64,000 nucleotides of DNA from Leptolyngbyaceae cyanobacterium (GTDB taxonomy: Bacteria; Cyanobacteriota; Cyanobacteriia; Cyanobacteriales; Aerosakkonemataceae): assembly GCA_036703985.1 (NCBI GenBank), contig DATNQN010000029.1:1-64000 (forward strand), read 5' to 3'. The position numbers and the translations under genes are program-made. Each line of letters opens with the position of its first letter. Position 1 is the stretch's first letter. Shown piece after piece: positions 53,749 through 62,960 of the stretch. The notes beneath the pieces were generated by a model. The model saw only the letters and a list, made by a program, of their open reading frames with translations. It searched no databases and was not told the DNA's origin.

Positions 53749-55416
53749 TCAACTTCCCACAAAAGGTACTGCTTCTCCATCTTCGGGAACTTTATCTACC
53801 TCAATCCGAAAAGTTCCTTCAAAACCCGTACCGCTAACATTAAATTCCCATCCTCCATTAATATAAGGAATTTTTTCTTCTTGTGAAGGTTGGAAATTGG
53901 GAACAGCAAATCGCTCATCTGCATGGAGATATAATATTAAGCTAGGTTGAGTTTTGGTTGGTAATAAAGCGCGGATATAGTATTGTTTTCGGAAAATCAT
54001 ATTATCTGAAAAACCAATGCCATATAAATCCCGTTCTCCTACGTAAAAATCTAGTCGCATCACCATATCTTTAGTAGTGATACTTTCATCTTCAAGAATT
54101 GGCGTCACGTCTAAATAACCTTCCCAAATTAATTTGCGATCGTCACCCCAAGGAAAAGCTAATTCTTGATTGTTTTCGCTAAAGTTAATATTTTTATCTA
54201 ATGGATTAAATTTAGTGAAAGGCCCATAGCAATTTTCCGCTTCTTTACTTTGGTGAAAAAGCTCAAAGTCTACCCGACGAGGTTTGATGCAAACACCTAA
54301 ATAAAACTCGCTTTTTCCAAAGAAATCTTTACCGCGAGTAACCTTTCCTTGCACTAATCGTAAACGAGTTCGCACGTTACCGAAAAAGAAACGAGTGGCG
54401 ATTTCAAAAGTTTCTCGCGAAGTTAAAATCGAATCTGGGCCACCATGACATTTATGGATAAAAGTGCGTACAGAACTGGGAATTTGTGCGGCATTATGTT
54501 TTACTAAACCATCGCTGCGGTTGTAGCTTGGCCCAAATTCTTCTAATAAGGAAACCATACGATTTAGTCGAGAAGAAACTGCGTTATTGTAGGTGCGATA
54601 ATTAGTTCCTACAATGGTTAGCAATCGATGTAATGGGAAGTATTTATGGAAATGTTTATAGGAAATAGGATTTTTTTCATCTGCCATAAAACTGGGATTA
54701 AAATGCTTAAAGTCTTCAGCAGCAGCAATATTTAACCAATTTTGAAGAAGTTGGAAACTAACACCCTGGTGTGGTGTACCGAGAGTAACTATTTTATTAA
54801 TGTAATCTTCTGCTTTTCTCTTTTGGTTGGGGTAAGTCCGTTGCACTGCTTCTTGTACTAAAAGTCCGCCCATAGAATGGGCAATTATATTAACTTTTGG
54901 TTGAAAATTGGTGGTCATCCCTGTCAATTCAATGATAAAATCAATCAAGCGTACAAGTGCTTTTCCATAAGTTTCGTAAACGCGATCGTCTAAATCATAG
55001 TAACGAAATACCCAAATAGAACGTAGCGGATCTTGGGTGGTTTCCAGTAAGTGTAACGCCATCGCAGGATCGATAATTATTTTATCCTGAGAAAAATACC
55101 CTAGTTCCTGCAAGCGCGTAAATTTTTTGACAATATTTGTATTCGTTGAACGCTTGAGTTTATCTGGCAATATTGGTTCTCGGTCTATGATTTTGCTATA
55201 ATAACCAACCACGTTAGTAGCGTCTTGGTACTTCCAATTGGATTTCATAAACCGCAGGATTAAACCTTCGTAGATATAATTTTCTCCTTGTTTTTGCGGA
55301 TAAACCGTGCCTTCCGTAAATCCTTGGTAAGCATTCTTTTTCTCATCAGCAGTATCGAAACCACCAAAACCTCGAATTAAAATCAACGGTAAAGCACGGC
55401 GAGTGGGTTCAGACAT
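53749..55416 (-). CDS. Lipase-like alpha/beta-hydrolase with C-terminal beta domain
   Basis: A 555-residue protein. LPLILIRGFGGFDTADEKK gives the oxyanion strand, and the nucleophile elbow is VNIIAHSMGGLLVQEAV. VTLGTPHQGVSFQ is typical of triacylglycerol lipases and PGAP1-like hydrolases. An Asp in SDGLVKHNA and a His in HKCHGGPDS may complete the triad. The last 180 residues look beta-rich. No signal peptide is visible. ATG 55416 follows GGAG and is preferred to the GTG- or ATG-type starts upstream. Likely acts on lipids or esters; substrate unknown. Confidence 0.8.
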   Translation of the reverse strand: MSEPTRRALPLILIRGFGGFDTADEKKNAYQGFTEGTVYPQKQGENYIYEGLILRFMKSNWKYQDATNVVGYYSKIIDREPILPDKLKRSTNTNIVKKFTRLQELGYFSQDKIIIDPAMALHLLETTQDPLRSIWVFRYYDLDDRVYETYGKALVRLIDFIIELTGMTTNFQPKVNIIAHSMGGLLVQEAVQRTYPNQKRKAEDYINKIVTLGTPHQGVSFQLLQNWLNIAAAEDFKHFNPSFMADEKNPISYKHFHKYFPLHRLLTIVGTNYRTYNNAVSSRLNRMVSLLEEFGPSYNRSDGLVKHNAAQIPSSVRTFIHKCHGGPDSILTSRETFEIATRFFFGNVRTRLRLVQGKVTRGKDFFGKSEFYLGVCIKPRRVDFELFHQSKEAENCYGPFTKFNPLDKNINFSENNQELAFPWGDDRKLIWEGYLDVTPILEDESITTKDMVMRLDFYVGERDLYGIGFSDNMIFRKQYYIRALLPTKTQPSLILYLHADERFAVPNFQPSQEEKIPYINGGWEFNVSGTGFEGTFRIEVDKVPEDGEAVPFVGS

Positions 55417-55551
55417 CGTAATCTCCAATACAACTAATCCATTTTGGGTATAGATTTACCCAAAACTATTTTGCATTCAGTTCAGTATTGGAACAGGCTA
55501 TTGTTGCAATTTGCTACAAAACAAGGTGGGAAATATATACTGAGACTCTTG

Positions 55552-55755
55552 TTATTCTGGCTTTTTGTGCCAGTTGCCATCCTCGCCTTTTTCATATTTG
55601 TGCTTTACAGCACTCCATGCCACTTTAAAAGCTGTTTCTTCCTCGTCGTACTCTTCACAAGCGCTGTTAAAGGATGCCATAAAGATTTCTTGGGCGTGTT
55701 TGGGTAGGCGATCTTTGACGGCATCTGGTAAATCTGCCAGTTTTTGATAAGGCAT
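55552..55755 (-). CDS. ChaB-family small protein
   Basis: A 67-residue protein starting MPYQKLADLPDAVKDRLPKH, the hallmark of ChaB, followed by a helical FMASFNSACEEY and AFKVAWSAVKHKYEKGEDG, ending WHKKPE. ChaB was named as a possible regulator of the cation transporter ChaA in E. coli, but its role is poorly known. The frame opens 39 bases earlier; ATG 55755 has AAGGAAA upstream and fits the family. It lies 135 bases upstream of the lipase gene on the same strand. Confidence 0.9.
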   Translation of the reverse strand: MPYQKLADLPDAVKDRLPKHAQEIFMASFNSACEEYDEEETAFKVAWSAVKHKYEKGEDGNWHKKPE

Positions 55756-55948
55756 ACTTAAATTTTCCTTGCTAAATCTAATACAAAGTTCCATCGAGCG
55801 AGCATAAAATTCATGTGTCTTACGGCTTATTTCTCAAATAGGAGAATTTAACAGTTAAATTTTCCGCTACAACCCCCGATCGACAGGTATATTAAAGTCA
55901 GTTTTTGCTTTTAGATTATTTTACGGTTAAGGAGGGAGGCTTAATTTT

Positions 55949-58384
55949 ATGTCATGGATGCCCTTAAATCACCGCATTAATCATCTACCAATGATTCTGG
56001 CAGGGCCTATTTTACGGCGTACAGATCCAGATGGAGTTACCGTCTGGGTGGCGTTAAAAGAAGCGAGCAAAGTTACTCTGAAAGTTTACTCTACCCATGA
56101 AGGTAAAGGTGAAATTCTCGATCGCGAAATACTAATTGGTAATCGTTTTACCGTTCAAATAGGCAAATATCTGCACGTAGTTGCAGTAACCGCCAAACCG
56201 AGTAAATCCGATCGTTTACAGCCCGCACAAATTTATGCTTACAATATAGAATTCGACAATTGCGAGCTTTTACAAGCTTTAATTTCTGAACCTGATTTTC
56301 CTAATGCTAACATTAGCTATTTCAACCATCAATTACCTACCTTTGCCATGCCGCCAGACGATTTAAATAATTTGAAAATCGTACATGGTTCTTGTCGTAA
56401 ACCGCATGGTGGTGGAAAAGATGCTTTAACTATATTAGATGATTTGATTTTGGATACTGCCGATCGCGCAAACGATCGACCTCAGCAACTTTTTTTGACC
56501 GGAGATCAAATTTACGGCGATGATGTGGCAGATGCGTTGCTTTGGGCGCTGACAGATGCTGGAGACACCCTATTAGGTTGGCAAGAAAAGTTACCGCTTA
56601 AAGAACATTTGATAGATAGCGATCGCTATTTGAATCCAAGCGAACTAAAACCGGGACAACGCAGCGATCTAGCCAGAGATTACGGCGGTTTCACTGCTAT
56701 GTTAATTAATAAACCTGAAAAAGCTAAAAGCCATTTGTTTGGTTTAGGTGAATATTATGCTATGTATTTGTTTGTCTGGTCACCCGTTCTTTGGCCACAA
56801 GAACTACCCAAACCCAAAGATGTTCATCCTAATTTTCAGCCGGATAAATTATGGGAAAAGGAAGCGTTTATCGTGCAAGGCTTTGGGCGTGATTTGTGGA
56901 GGGTCAGGCGTTCTTTAGCGAACGTTCCTACTTACATGATTTGTGACGATCATGATATCAGCGATGATTGGTATCTCAATCGAGAGTGGTGTAATCGAGT
57001 GATATCTAAACCGCTTGGTAGGCGAACTTTGCAAAATGGTTTATTAGCTTATGCTATATTCCAAGCTTGGGGAAATACTCCCGAAAAATTTCAAAAAGAG
57101 CAATTGGGAGAAGCATTATTAAAGAATGCAGAAAAATGGTATTTATCAGATGGCAAGGATATCGTTGCTTGGGACAAATTAGCCAAGTATTTAGGTATAC
57201 CAGATTTAAATCCTCAAACAAAATTACCTAAATTTGAAGAAGATGAAGATCATTTAATTTTAGAGCGAAATTACGTAGATGAAATTCAACCGATAGCTTG
57301 GTATTATACAATTAGAAGTTTTAAACATGAAGTAATCGTTCTGGATACGCGCACTTGGCGAGGCTATGCCAAAGGTGACGATAAAACCACCGAACCGCCA
57401 ATGTTATTAAGTCATATTGCTTTTGAAAAACAAATCAAGCAACCTTTGCAAGAACAAGAAAATACGGATAGCAAAGTAACTTTAATTGTCGTACCAACTA
57501 ATTTAGTTAGTTTGCGGATTATTGATATAGTTCAAGAAACAGATTTAGAGAAAGGAAGAGTTTTTAATAGCGATGCGGGGGACTCGTGGAATTTTCACGA
57601 AGCAGCTTTTTCTATGCTGTTAGCGGAAATGTTTAAAAATCGCGATCGCGTAATCATCCTTTCCGGCGATATCCACTACAGCGCAGCCGTTCGCCTCAGT
57701 TATTGGTGTAACTCTCATTTTGGCGAATCAAGTAGTAGTAGCAATACCCCCGAATCATCCCATGTCCTCGCCCAGCTAACTTCCAGTGCTTTCAAAAATG
57801 CCGAACTTTCCACCCAAATCGCCCACACAAAAGCTAAATCTCTTTTCCCAGAACAGCCCCAATATTGGGCAGGATGGAACAAATCACCGCACTTAATAGA
57901 AATTCAAATCATCCAAGAAAAAGTACGTACCTTAGACGTACAACTACCAGAAAAAAAACCACTCGTTCGCCAAATTGGTTATATGCTTGGTAATCATCAA
58001 GTAGCTTGGAAAATTGCCATCAAAGATATTCAATCTTTACCTGATTGGCGTTACCGCATTGAATGGATAAAACGGCAAAAATCTCAAGAACCAAATTGGC
58101 AAAAAAAGCAGATATTTGTTAACTATTCTCATTCAAATAACTTAAAAGATATTGTTTCCTTACTTTGGCGCAATCGCTGGTTTCAAGAAGGAGAAGAAGT
58201 AATCGGTTCCGGCAATATCTCATTAGTTAGCTTTCAATGGCCAGAAAATAATGATAATAAAGCAGTAATTCAAGATGTTTATTGGTATCCCGCGTGGAAA
58301 CCTTATTCTGTTGTTTATAGCAGATATTTTGTATCCTTAAATTTAGATAACCCACCACCACCCCCAAGAGTAATTTATCCATAA
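55949..58384 (+). CDS. PhoD-like metallophosphatase
   Basis: An 811-residue protein of the PhoD/alkaline-phosphatase D superfamily. An N-terminal Fn3-like part (LAGPILRRTDPDGVTVWVAL) precedes the metallophosphoesterase core: HGSCRKPHGG, FLTGDQIYGDDVADAL, MICDDHDISDDWYLN, and SGDIHYSAAVRLSYW supply the metal ligands. There is no Tat or Sec signal, unlike classical PhoD, so it may act inside the cell. The substrate could be phosphodiesters or other phosphate esters. A strong AAGGAGG precedes the start. Divergent from chaB. Confidence 0.82.
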   Translation: MSWMPLNHRINHLPMILAGPILRRTDPDGVTVWVALKEASKVTLKVYSTHEGKGEILDREILIGNRFTVQIGKYLHVVAVTAKPSKSDRLQPAQIYAYNIEFDNCELLQALISEPDFPNANISYFNHQLPTFAMPPDDLNNLKIVHGSCRKPHGGGKDALTILDDLILDTADRANDRPQQLFLTGDQIYGDDVADALLWALTDAGDTLLGWQEKLPLKEHLIDSDRYLNPSELKPGQRSDLARDYGGFTAMLINKPEKAKSHLFGLGEYYAMYLFVWSPVLWPQELPKPKDVHPNFQPDKLWEKEAFIVQGFGRDLWRVRRSLANVPTYMICDDHDISDDWYLNREWCNRVISKPLGRRTLQNGLLAYAIFQAWGNTPEKFQKEQLGEALLKNAEKWYLSDGKDIVAWDKLAKYLGIPDLNPQTKLPKFEEDEDHLILERNYVDEIQPIAWYYTIRSFKHEVIVLDTRTWRGYAKGDDKTTEPPMLLSHIAFEKQIKQPLQEQENTDSKVTLIVVPTNLVSLRIIDIVQETDLEKGRVFNSDAGDSWNFHEAAFSMLLAEMFKNRDRVIILSGDIHYSAAVRLSYWCNSHFGESSSSSNTPESSHVLAQLTSSAFKNAELSTQIAHTKAKSLFPEQPQYWAGWNKSPHLIEIQIIQEKVRTLDVQLPEKKPLVRQIGYMLGNHQVAWKIAIKDIQSLPDWRYRIEWIKRQKSQEPNWQKKQIFVNYSHSNNLKDIVSLLWRNRWFQEGEEVIGSGNISLVSFQWPENNDNKAVIQDVYWYPAWKPYSVVYSRYFVSLNLDNPPPPPRVIYP

Positions 58385-58391
58385 TTCGTAG

Positions 58392-58520
58392 GGTGCGTTA
58401 GCGACAGCGTAACGCACCACCATACTAATTGGGTTTTGAGATTTGTAGGTTGGGTTGAGCGATAGCGAAACCCAACAAATACCTGTTGAATGTTGGGTTC
58501 CGTTCCTCAACCCAACCTAC
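58392..58520. repeat. Compound palindromic repeat (two units)
   Basis: Unit one: GGTGCGTTA (58392-58400) and TAACGCACC (58410-58418). Unit two: GTAGGTTGGGTTGAG (58445-58459) and its exact reverse complement (58506-58520), with an inner AACCCAAC/GTTGGGTT pair. It separates convergent genes and may act as terminator. Confidence 0.75.
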
Positions 58521-58539
58521 TAAATATCAAGTTTGAGCT

Positions 58540-59862
58540 TTATTCGTGAGTCGTACCATCAGGCATGATAGCACCAGATAGCTTTGCATTTTCCAGGTTG
58601 ACGCCAGTTACTTTTGCTGCTTTTAAATTAGCTTTTTCTAAGTTCGCATAACTTAAATTTGCGCCCCGAAGGTCTGTTGAAGTTAAATTTGCATTACTCA
58701 AATTACTAGAGGAAAAACTTCCTCCGCAGATATTTACACCACTCAAGTTTACGCCGCTCAAATTTGCTCCATTAAAGTTTACTCCTACCAAACTTACCTC
58801 AGATAAGTTAGCACCACTTAGGTTGGTAGAGCTTAAATTTGCTTGGGTTAGTTTAGCTTTATACAAATCTGCACCATTTAAATTAGCACTCCTTAAATCA
58901 GCGCCGCTTAAGTTAGCACTGGTTAGGGTTGATGTAGTTAAATTAGCCCCAACTAAATAGGTCTTAGTTAGGTTTGAGCCACTTAAATTAGCTGTAGTTA
59001 AATTAGTGCTTTCTAACCTAGCACTAGAAAGATTCGCTCCACTTAAATCAGCCCCAGTTAAGTTAGCACCATAAAAACTTGTCTCTGTCAAATTTGCTTT
59101 GCTTAGATTTGTATCCAGCAGTTTTGTACGTTGTAACTTTGCTTTAGTTAAATTTGCATTACTAAAATTAACTTCAATTAACCATGCGTCATTCAAATCT
59201 GTTTCAATCAAATTAGACCCTTGTAAATTAGCCCCATTTAAATTGATCCCCACTAGAGACTTTCCACTTAAATCCACTCCAGCCAGATTAATTCCCGTAA
59301 AGTCTCGTTCTCCCTCCTTATAACGCTTCAAAAATTCTTCAACATTCATTACTGGTTCTTCACTATTTTCAGTCGAATCGCTAATATTCTCATTTTCATC
59401 TACTGCTAAATTAGCGTTACTTACAACATTAGCAACAACTTCTTCACTAATAGGTTGAATATTCACAACTTTCGTATCAGTAGAAGCTGCTAAAGATGAT
59501 TGACTCTTGTTAGATAATGACTGCTTTATTTGTTCTTCTCGTAATTTGCGATCGATTCTTTCCAGTTCCCGATTTATCCTATCCAATTCATCGTCAGGAT
59601 TAACCGAAACGCTCTCTTCAGTTTTAGATGTATTGATAACATTACTCGCACCCGCCCCTCCATTAACACTATTTCGCAATTCCTCAAACTCTCGCTGCAA
59701 ACTTTCTAACTGCTGTAATTCAGGGCGATTCTTAAATTCTTCTATTAAATTATCTAACAAGCGTTTCAGTTTTAATAAATGTTGTTTAAAAGCACTTTGC
59801 TCTTGTTCCAGCTTTTCAATTTTCGCCGCCAGAGAAGCCAAATCAAATTTTTGCTCGGACAT
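58540..59862 (-). CDS. Coiled-coil plus pentapeptide-repeat protein
   Basis: A 440-residue protein. Residues 1-75 are coiled coil (LAAKIEKLEQEQSAFKQHL). A second charged helical segment and a Ser/Asn/Glu-rich linker reach about residue 185. From about 190 to the end run some 45 A(N/D)LXX pentapeptides, predicted to form a right-handed beta-helix. The N-terminus probably makes oligomers. Pentapeptide proteins are very common in cyanobacteria, and few have known roles. It is downstream of another pentapeptide gene but separated by a palindromic repeat. Confidence 0.85.
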   Translation of the reverse strand: MSEQKFDLASLAAKIEKLEQEQSAFKQHLLKLKRLLDNLIEEFKNRPELQQLESLQREFEELRNSVNGGAGASNVINTSKTEESVSVNPDDELDRINRELERIDRKLREEQIKQSLSNKSQSSLAASTDTKVVNIQPISEEVVANVVSNANLAVDENENISDSTENSEEPVMNVEEFLKRYKEGERDFTGINLAGVDLSGKSLVGINLNGANLQGSNLIETDLNDAWLIEVNFSNANLTKAKLQRTKLLDTNLSKANLTETSFYGANLTGADLSGANLSSARLESTNLTTANLSGSNLTKTYLVGANLTTSTLTSANLSGADLRSANLNGADLYKAKLTQANLSSTNLSGANLSEVSLVGVNFNGANLSGVNLSGVNICGGSFSSSNLSNANLTSTDLRGANLSYANLEKANLKAAKVTGVNLENAKLSGAIMPDGTTHE

Positions 59863-59970
59863 ATTGTTAAATTCTAAATAATTAAACTTATTTTCTCTAA
59901 TTTATTTATTACAGCAAAAGAGAATAAATACTTAAATATTCCTTACCTGCTACTACTATTTTTGCTTTTT

Positions 59971-60060
59971 CCCAGGTTCTATGTTGTGCGTGGAGGCTCT
60001 GCCTCTTTATGATATAGGAGGCAGAGCCTCAATATCTACGTTACTACGCAGAAACCTGGT
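59971..60060. repeat. Nested three-arm palindrome, MITE-like
   Basis: The inner stem is GAGGCTCTGCCTC (59993-60005) with its exact reverse complement (60018-60030). Around it TGCGT (59987-59991) pairs with ACGCA (60046-60050), and outermost CCAGGTT (59972-59978) with AACCTGG (60053-60059). About 90 bases, non-coding, folded as one long imperfect hairpin. Confidence 0.75.
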
Positions 60061-60101
60061 AACGAGACGAATGTTATTTGTACCCTCGAATATAAGTAGG
60101 A

Positions 60102-60124
60102 TGCGTTAGCTTAAGCGTAACGCA
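60102..60124. repeat. TGCGTTA...TAACGCA hairpin
   Basis: TGCGTTA (60102-60108) and TAACGCA (60118-60124), a shorter relative of the units at 35100 and 58392. It lies just after the end of the second pentapeptide gene. Confidence 0.65.
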
Positions 60125-60138
60125 CCATCATACTTACC

Positions 60139-61131
60139 TTAACTATGAATCGTTCCGTCAGGCATCGTTGCGCCAGTCAATGTTGCGCCAGTCAAATAAG
60201 CACTACTCAACTCAGCCCTAGCAAAATTAACTTTAATTAAAATAGCGTTAGTTAAATTTGTTCTAGCCAAATATGCTTCAACTAAATCAGAATTACTTAA
60301 ATTGGCTTCCGTCAGATTAGCCCTACTTAAATCAGTTCTTACTAAACGACAATCTCTCAAATCTGCTTTACTCAAAAGCGCTTTATTCAACTTAGCATCA
60401 GCTAATAAAGAACCTCGCAAATTCACGCTCATCATATCGGCTTCAATCAATTTAGCCCTTTCCAACTTGATGTTAGCCATATTTGCCCCCCGAAGATTTG
60501 CTTGGGTTAAATTAGCTTCACTAAGATAAGCATTACTCAAATTTGCGCCCGATAAATCTGCACCTCGCAAATCGGCTTCTCGCAAGGTAGCTTCGCTTAA
60601 ATTCGCACCGCTCAAATTTACTTTGGCTAAATCAGCACCAGTTAAATTCGCTCCTCGCAAATCAGCTTTACAAAGATTAGCTCCTCGCAAATTAGCCGTG
60701 TATATTCTCGTTTCTTCACGCAAATTAGCGCCGCGCAAACAAGCACCAGTTAAATTAGCACCACTTAAATTGGCCCCTCGTAAATCCGCATCAATTAAGT
60801 TAGCATCTAAAAGATTTGCTAAAGTGATATCAGTTCCGCGTAAATCAGCGCCTTGTAAAGTTGCGCCGTGCAAGTCCGCATTGTGTAAATTGGCAGAAGT
60901 TAAACTAGCTTGGCTTAAATTTGCCCCACACAATCTACTACGCATTAAATTAGATTTTCGGAGGTTTGCCCGATTTAAATAGGCAAAAACTAAACTAGAA
61001 TTTTGGAGGTCTGCTTGTGATAAAGAAATCCCTATTAAATCAGCACCAAATAAATTTATACCGCTTAATTTCGCACCATTAAAATTTATTTGTCCATCTG
61101 CATAACGCTTTTTCAGTTCATTACTATTCAT
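60139..61131 (-). CDS. Pentapeptide-repeat protein
   Basis: A 330-residue protein that is pentapeptide repeat almost throughout (A-N/D-L-X-X; for example ANLRGANLCKADLRGANLTG), about 60 units, enough for some 15 coils of a beta-helix. There is only a short N-terminal leader (MNSNELKKRYADGQINFNG), which is also common in the family. It starts 33 bases after the stop of the upstream unknown gene, so the two are probably one operon. Both pentapeptide proteins end in the same MPDGT(T/I)H motif, a sign of common origin. Role unknown. Confidence 0.88.
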   Translation of the reverse strand: MNSNELKKRYADGQINFNGAKLSGINLFGADLIGISLSQADLQNSSLVFAYLNRANLRKSNLMRSRLCGANLSQASLTSANLHNADLHGATLQGADLRGTDITLANLLDANLIDADLRGANLSGANLTGACLRGANLREETRIYTANLRGANLCKADLRGANLTGADLAKVNLSGANLSEATLREADLRGADLSGANLSNAYLSEANLTQANLRGANMANIKLERAKLIEADMMSVNLRGSLLADAKLNKALLSKADLRDCRLVRTDLSRANLTEANLSNSDLVEAYLARTNLTNAILIKVNFARAELSSAYLTGATLTGATMPDGTIHS

Positions 61132-61164
61132 ATATAATCCTACTTATCAAATCTAATTGTTTAT

Positions 61165-62010
61165 TTAGCGGACTTGATGGGTACTATCACCTTCATCAGC
61201 TAGGAAATTATTTGTTTTGGGTGGTTCGTTAGAAGCTACGGATAAATTAATATCTGTATTTGGACGATCTAATACTGGCATGGGATACATTCCCGGTTGA
61301 CGATTAGCGTAAAATGGTTTCATTGCTTGCACGATCGCACTAGCTGCTTGATAATTTTCATCTGCTTCAAATAAACATCTAGCCGTGCTACTCAGACGTG
61401 CATCCATTTCTGTAATAGTTTGGCAAAAGTAAAATAACTTCAGCAATAAATCATCTAACTCGTGCGCTCTAATTATTAACAAATCTTTTTCGTTAATATC
61501 AAGTTGCTGATACAAAGTAGAAAATATTAATATTTTAGCTCGCAGTGGATTTGTATACCTCATAATTTCTAATCGCATTTCAAATAAATCGTAGGGAGGG
61601 TTATTTGGACGAGCGTTGGTATTCAGTTCTACTGCCCAAGTTTGATTGGCAACTGATTGCGCTGCTAATCCCGAGTAATTAGGTTGATTTGATGCTATTT
61701 GAGTTGGTTGGTAAGTATTTTCATATAACTTCTCCATGTAATTAATAATTACGTTGGCAATCAGGCCATATTCTCCTGGTTTATTTAAAGTTTGTACTAC
61801 TTTATTTAAAGAAATTTTTAAATTCTCTATACTTGGGTTTAATTCTACTAATTTTTGTAGTAAATCTTTAAGCTGAAAAGCTTCTAACCTATTGAGGTCG
61901 TTTTCCCAAGTGTTAAAACAAGCCCCAAATATTAGCTTTTTGATCCGAGTTGAATTTTCATCTTGTTGTAAATTTCTGATGACTTCATCAAGCTTAGCTA
62001 AAGCTTTCAT
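61165..62010 (-). CDS. Helical protein of unknown function, first in operon with a pentapeptide protein
   Basis: A 281-residue soluble protein with no recognised domain. It looks mostly helical in two similar halves: residues about 1-95 (LAKLDEVIRNLQQDENSTRIK, LFGACFNTWEND) and about 135-220 (NPLRAKILIFSTLYQQLDI, LLKLFYFCQTITEM). The tail of about 50 residues is Pro/Asn-rich. ATG 62010 is preferred to the earlier alternative start at 62034. Downstream pentapeptide gene is 33 bases away, so a shared function is likely. Confidence 0.7.
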   Translation of the reverse strand: MKALAKLDEVIRNLQQDENSTRIKKLIFGACFNTWENDLNRLEAFQLKDLLQKLVELNPSIENLKISLNKVVQTLNKPGEYGLIANVIINYMEKLYENTYQPTQIASNQPNYSGLAAQSVANQTWAVELNTNARPNNPPYDLFEMRLEIMRYTNPLRAKILIFSTLYQQLDINEKDLLIIRAHELDDLLLKLFYFCQTITEMDARLSSTARCLFEADENYQAASAIVQAMKPFYANRQPGMYPMPVLDRPNTDINLSVASNEPPKTNNFLADEGDSTHQVR

Positions 62011-62404
62011 TTTTATTGCCCCTAGCTCCAGCAACTATTTGGTCTATTCTAATATGAAGCAAAGCCAAAAAGACGATCGGACTAAACAGGAGTTCGATCT
62101 TTTTCCTGTTATGCGCTGTTGACAAAAAGCATTTTCTCTAGTAAGGCTAGAATTTGGCGATAAAAACCCTTTTCGTTTCCACTCGATCGGCTTAACTTCC
62201 TTGCTAGGGCAAGATTAGGGCAAGATTAGAAGCATTGCTAATCAGAAGCAGGTATTTTCCTTGCTTACGGTAATATATAAAAAATTTTTTCCTAAGCTTC
62301 CCCCCTGAGATATATTACCATCCACCTTTGGGTATACTTGGCAGAACAGCCTTTTTTTCCCACCCCAAAACTAAGGCTGGTATTAATTGACGAAGGTAGC
62401 AAGG
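62011..62404. other. Divergent intergenic region with an 11-base tandem duplication
   Basis: No gene recognised. AGGGCAAGATT occurs twice in a row at 62206-62216 and 62217-62227. Promoters for the operon to the left and the small gene to the right should lie here. Confidence 0.55.
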
Positions 62405-62761
62405 ATGAATCCATTAGAGTTGGAACAGCAGATTGCAAAAGTAACGATGGGTATAATGACCCGTAATAGGCAGATTGCTTCAGATATTATCGCAGACTTA
62501 AAAACTCAGATGAGTATTGAGGAGTTGGCGGGATTGCTCCTGATTAGTCTTGAGCGTTTGATCTGGTTTGATGGAGAGTTATTTTTTTGGACGGTAGAAA
62601 ATATCATACCGATCGATATTAAACAGGAAATCAGAAAAATAATGTCAGTAAATACTTATAAAAGGTTAATTGCTAAAGGTTTAGTGCCTGGTAAAGATTT
62701 TAGTGTAGATGCAAACGGTAAATTACTACAAAAACATTGTCATAGCAGTTATTTAGGTTAA
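62405..62761 (+). CDS. Small soluble protein of unknown function
   Basis: A 118-residue protein, predicted helical: LELEQQIAKVTMGIMTRNRQ, MSIEELAGLLLISLERLIWF, then a short C-terminal part with GLVPGKDFSVDANGKLLQKH. No family recognised. The frame opens at 62387 with a non-ATG codon; ATG 62405 is chosen. Clean coding composition supports a real gene. Confidence 0.65.
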   Translation: MNPLELEQQIAKVTMGIMTRNRQIASDIIADLKTQMSIEELAGLLLISLERLIWFDGELFFWTVENIIPIDIKQEIRKIMSVNTYKRLIAKGLVPGKDFSVDANGKLLQKHCHSSYLG

Positions 62762-62960
62762 TTTACCCCTTTGGTGGCGAAAGATGAGGAACCTAAGGAT
62801 GAAAATTAATTCTCTCTTTTGCCTGCTCTTTACCCCTCTTCCTAACCTGCTCTTTTACTTGCTCAGATCGGAAAATAATATCAGACATCAAATTATATTT
62901 CTGTCATGCTAATTAGCAATACCTAAAAATAGGTTAAGCTCAGCCAAACAGGATTATTTT

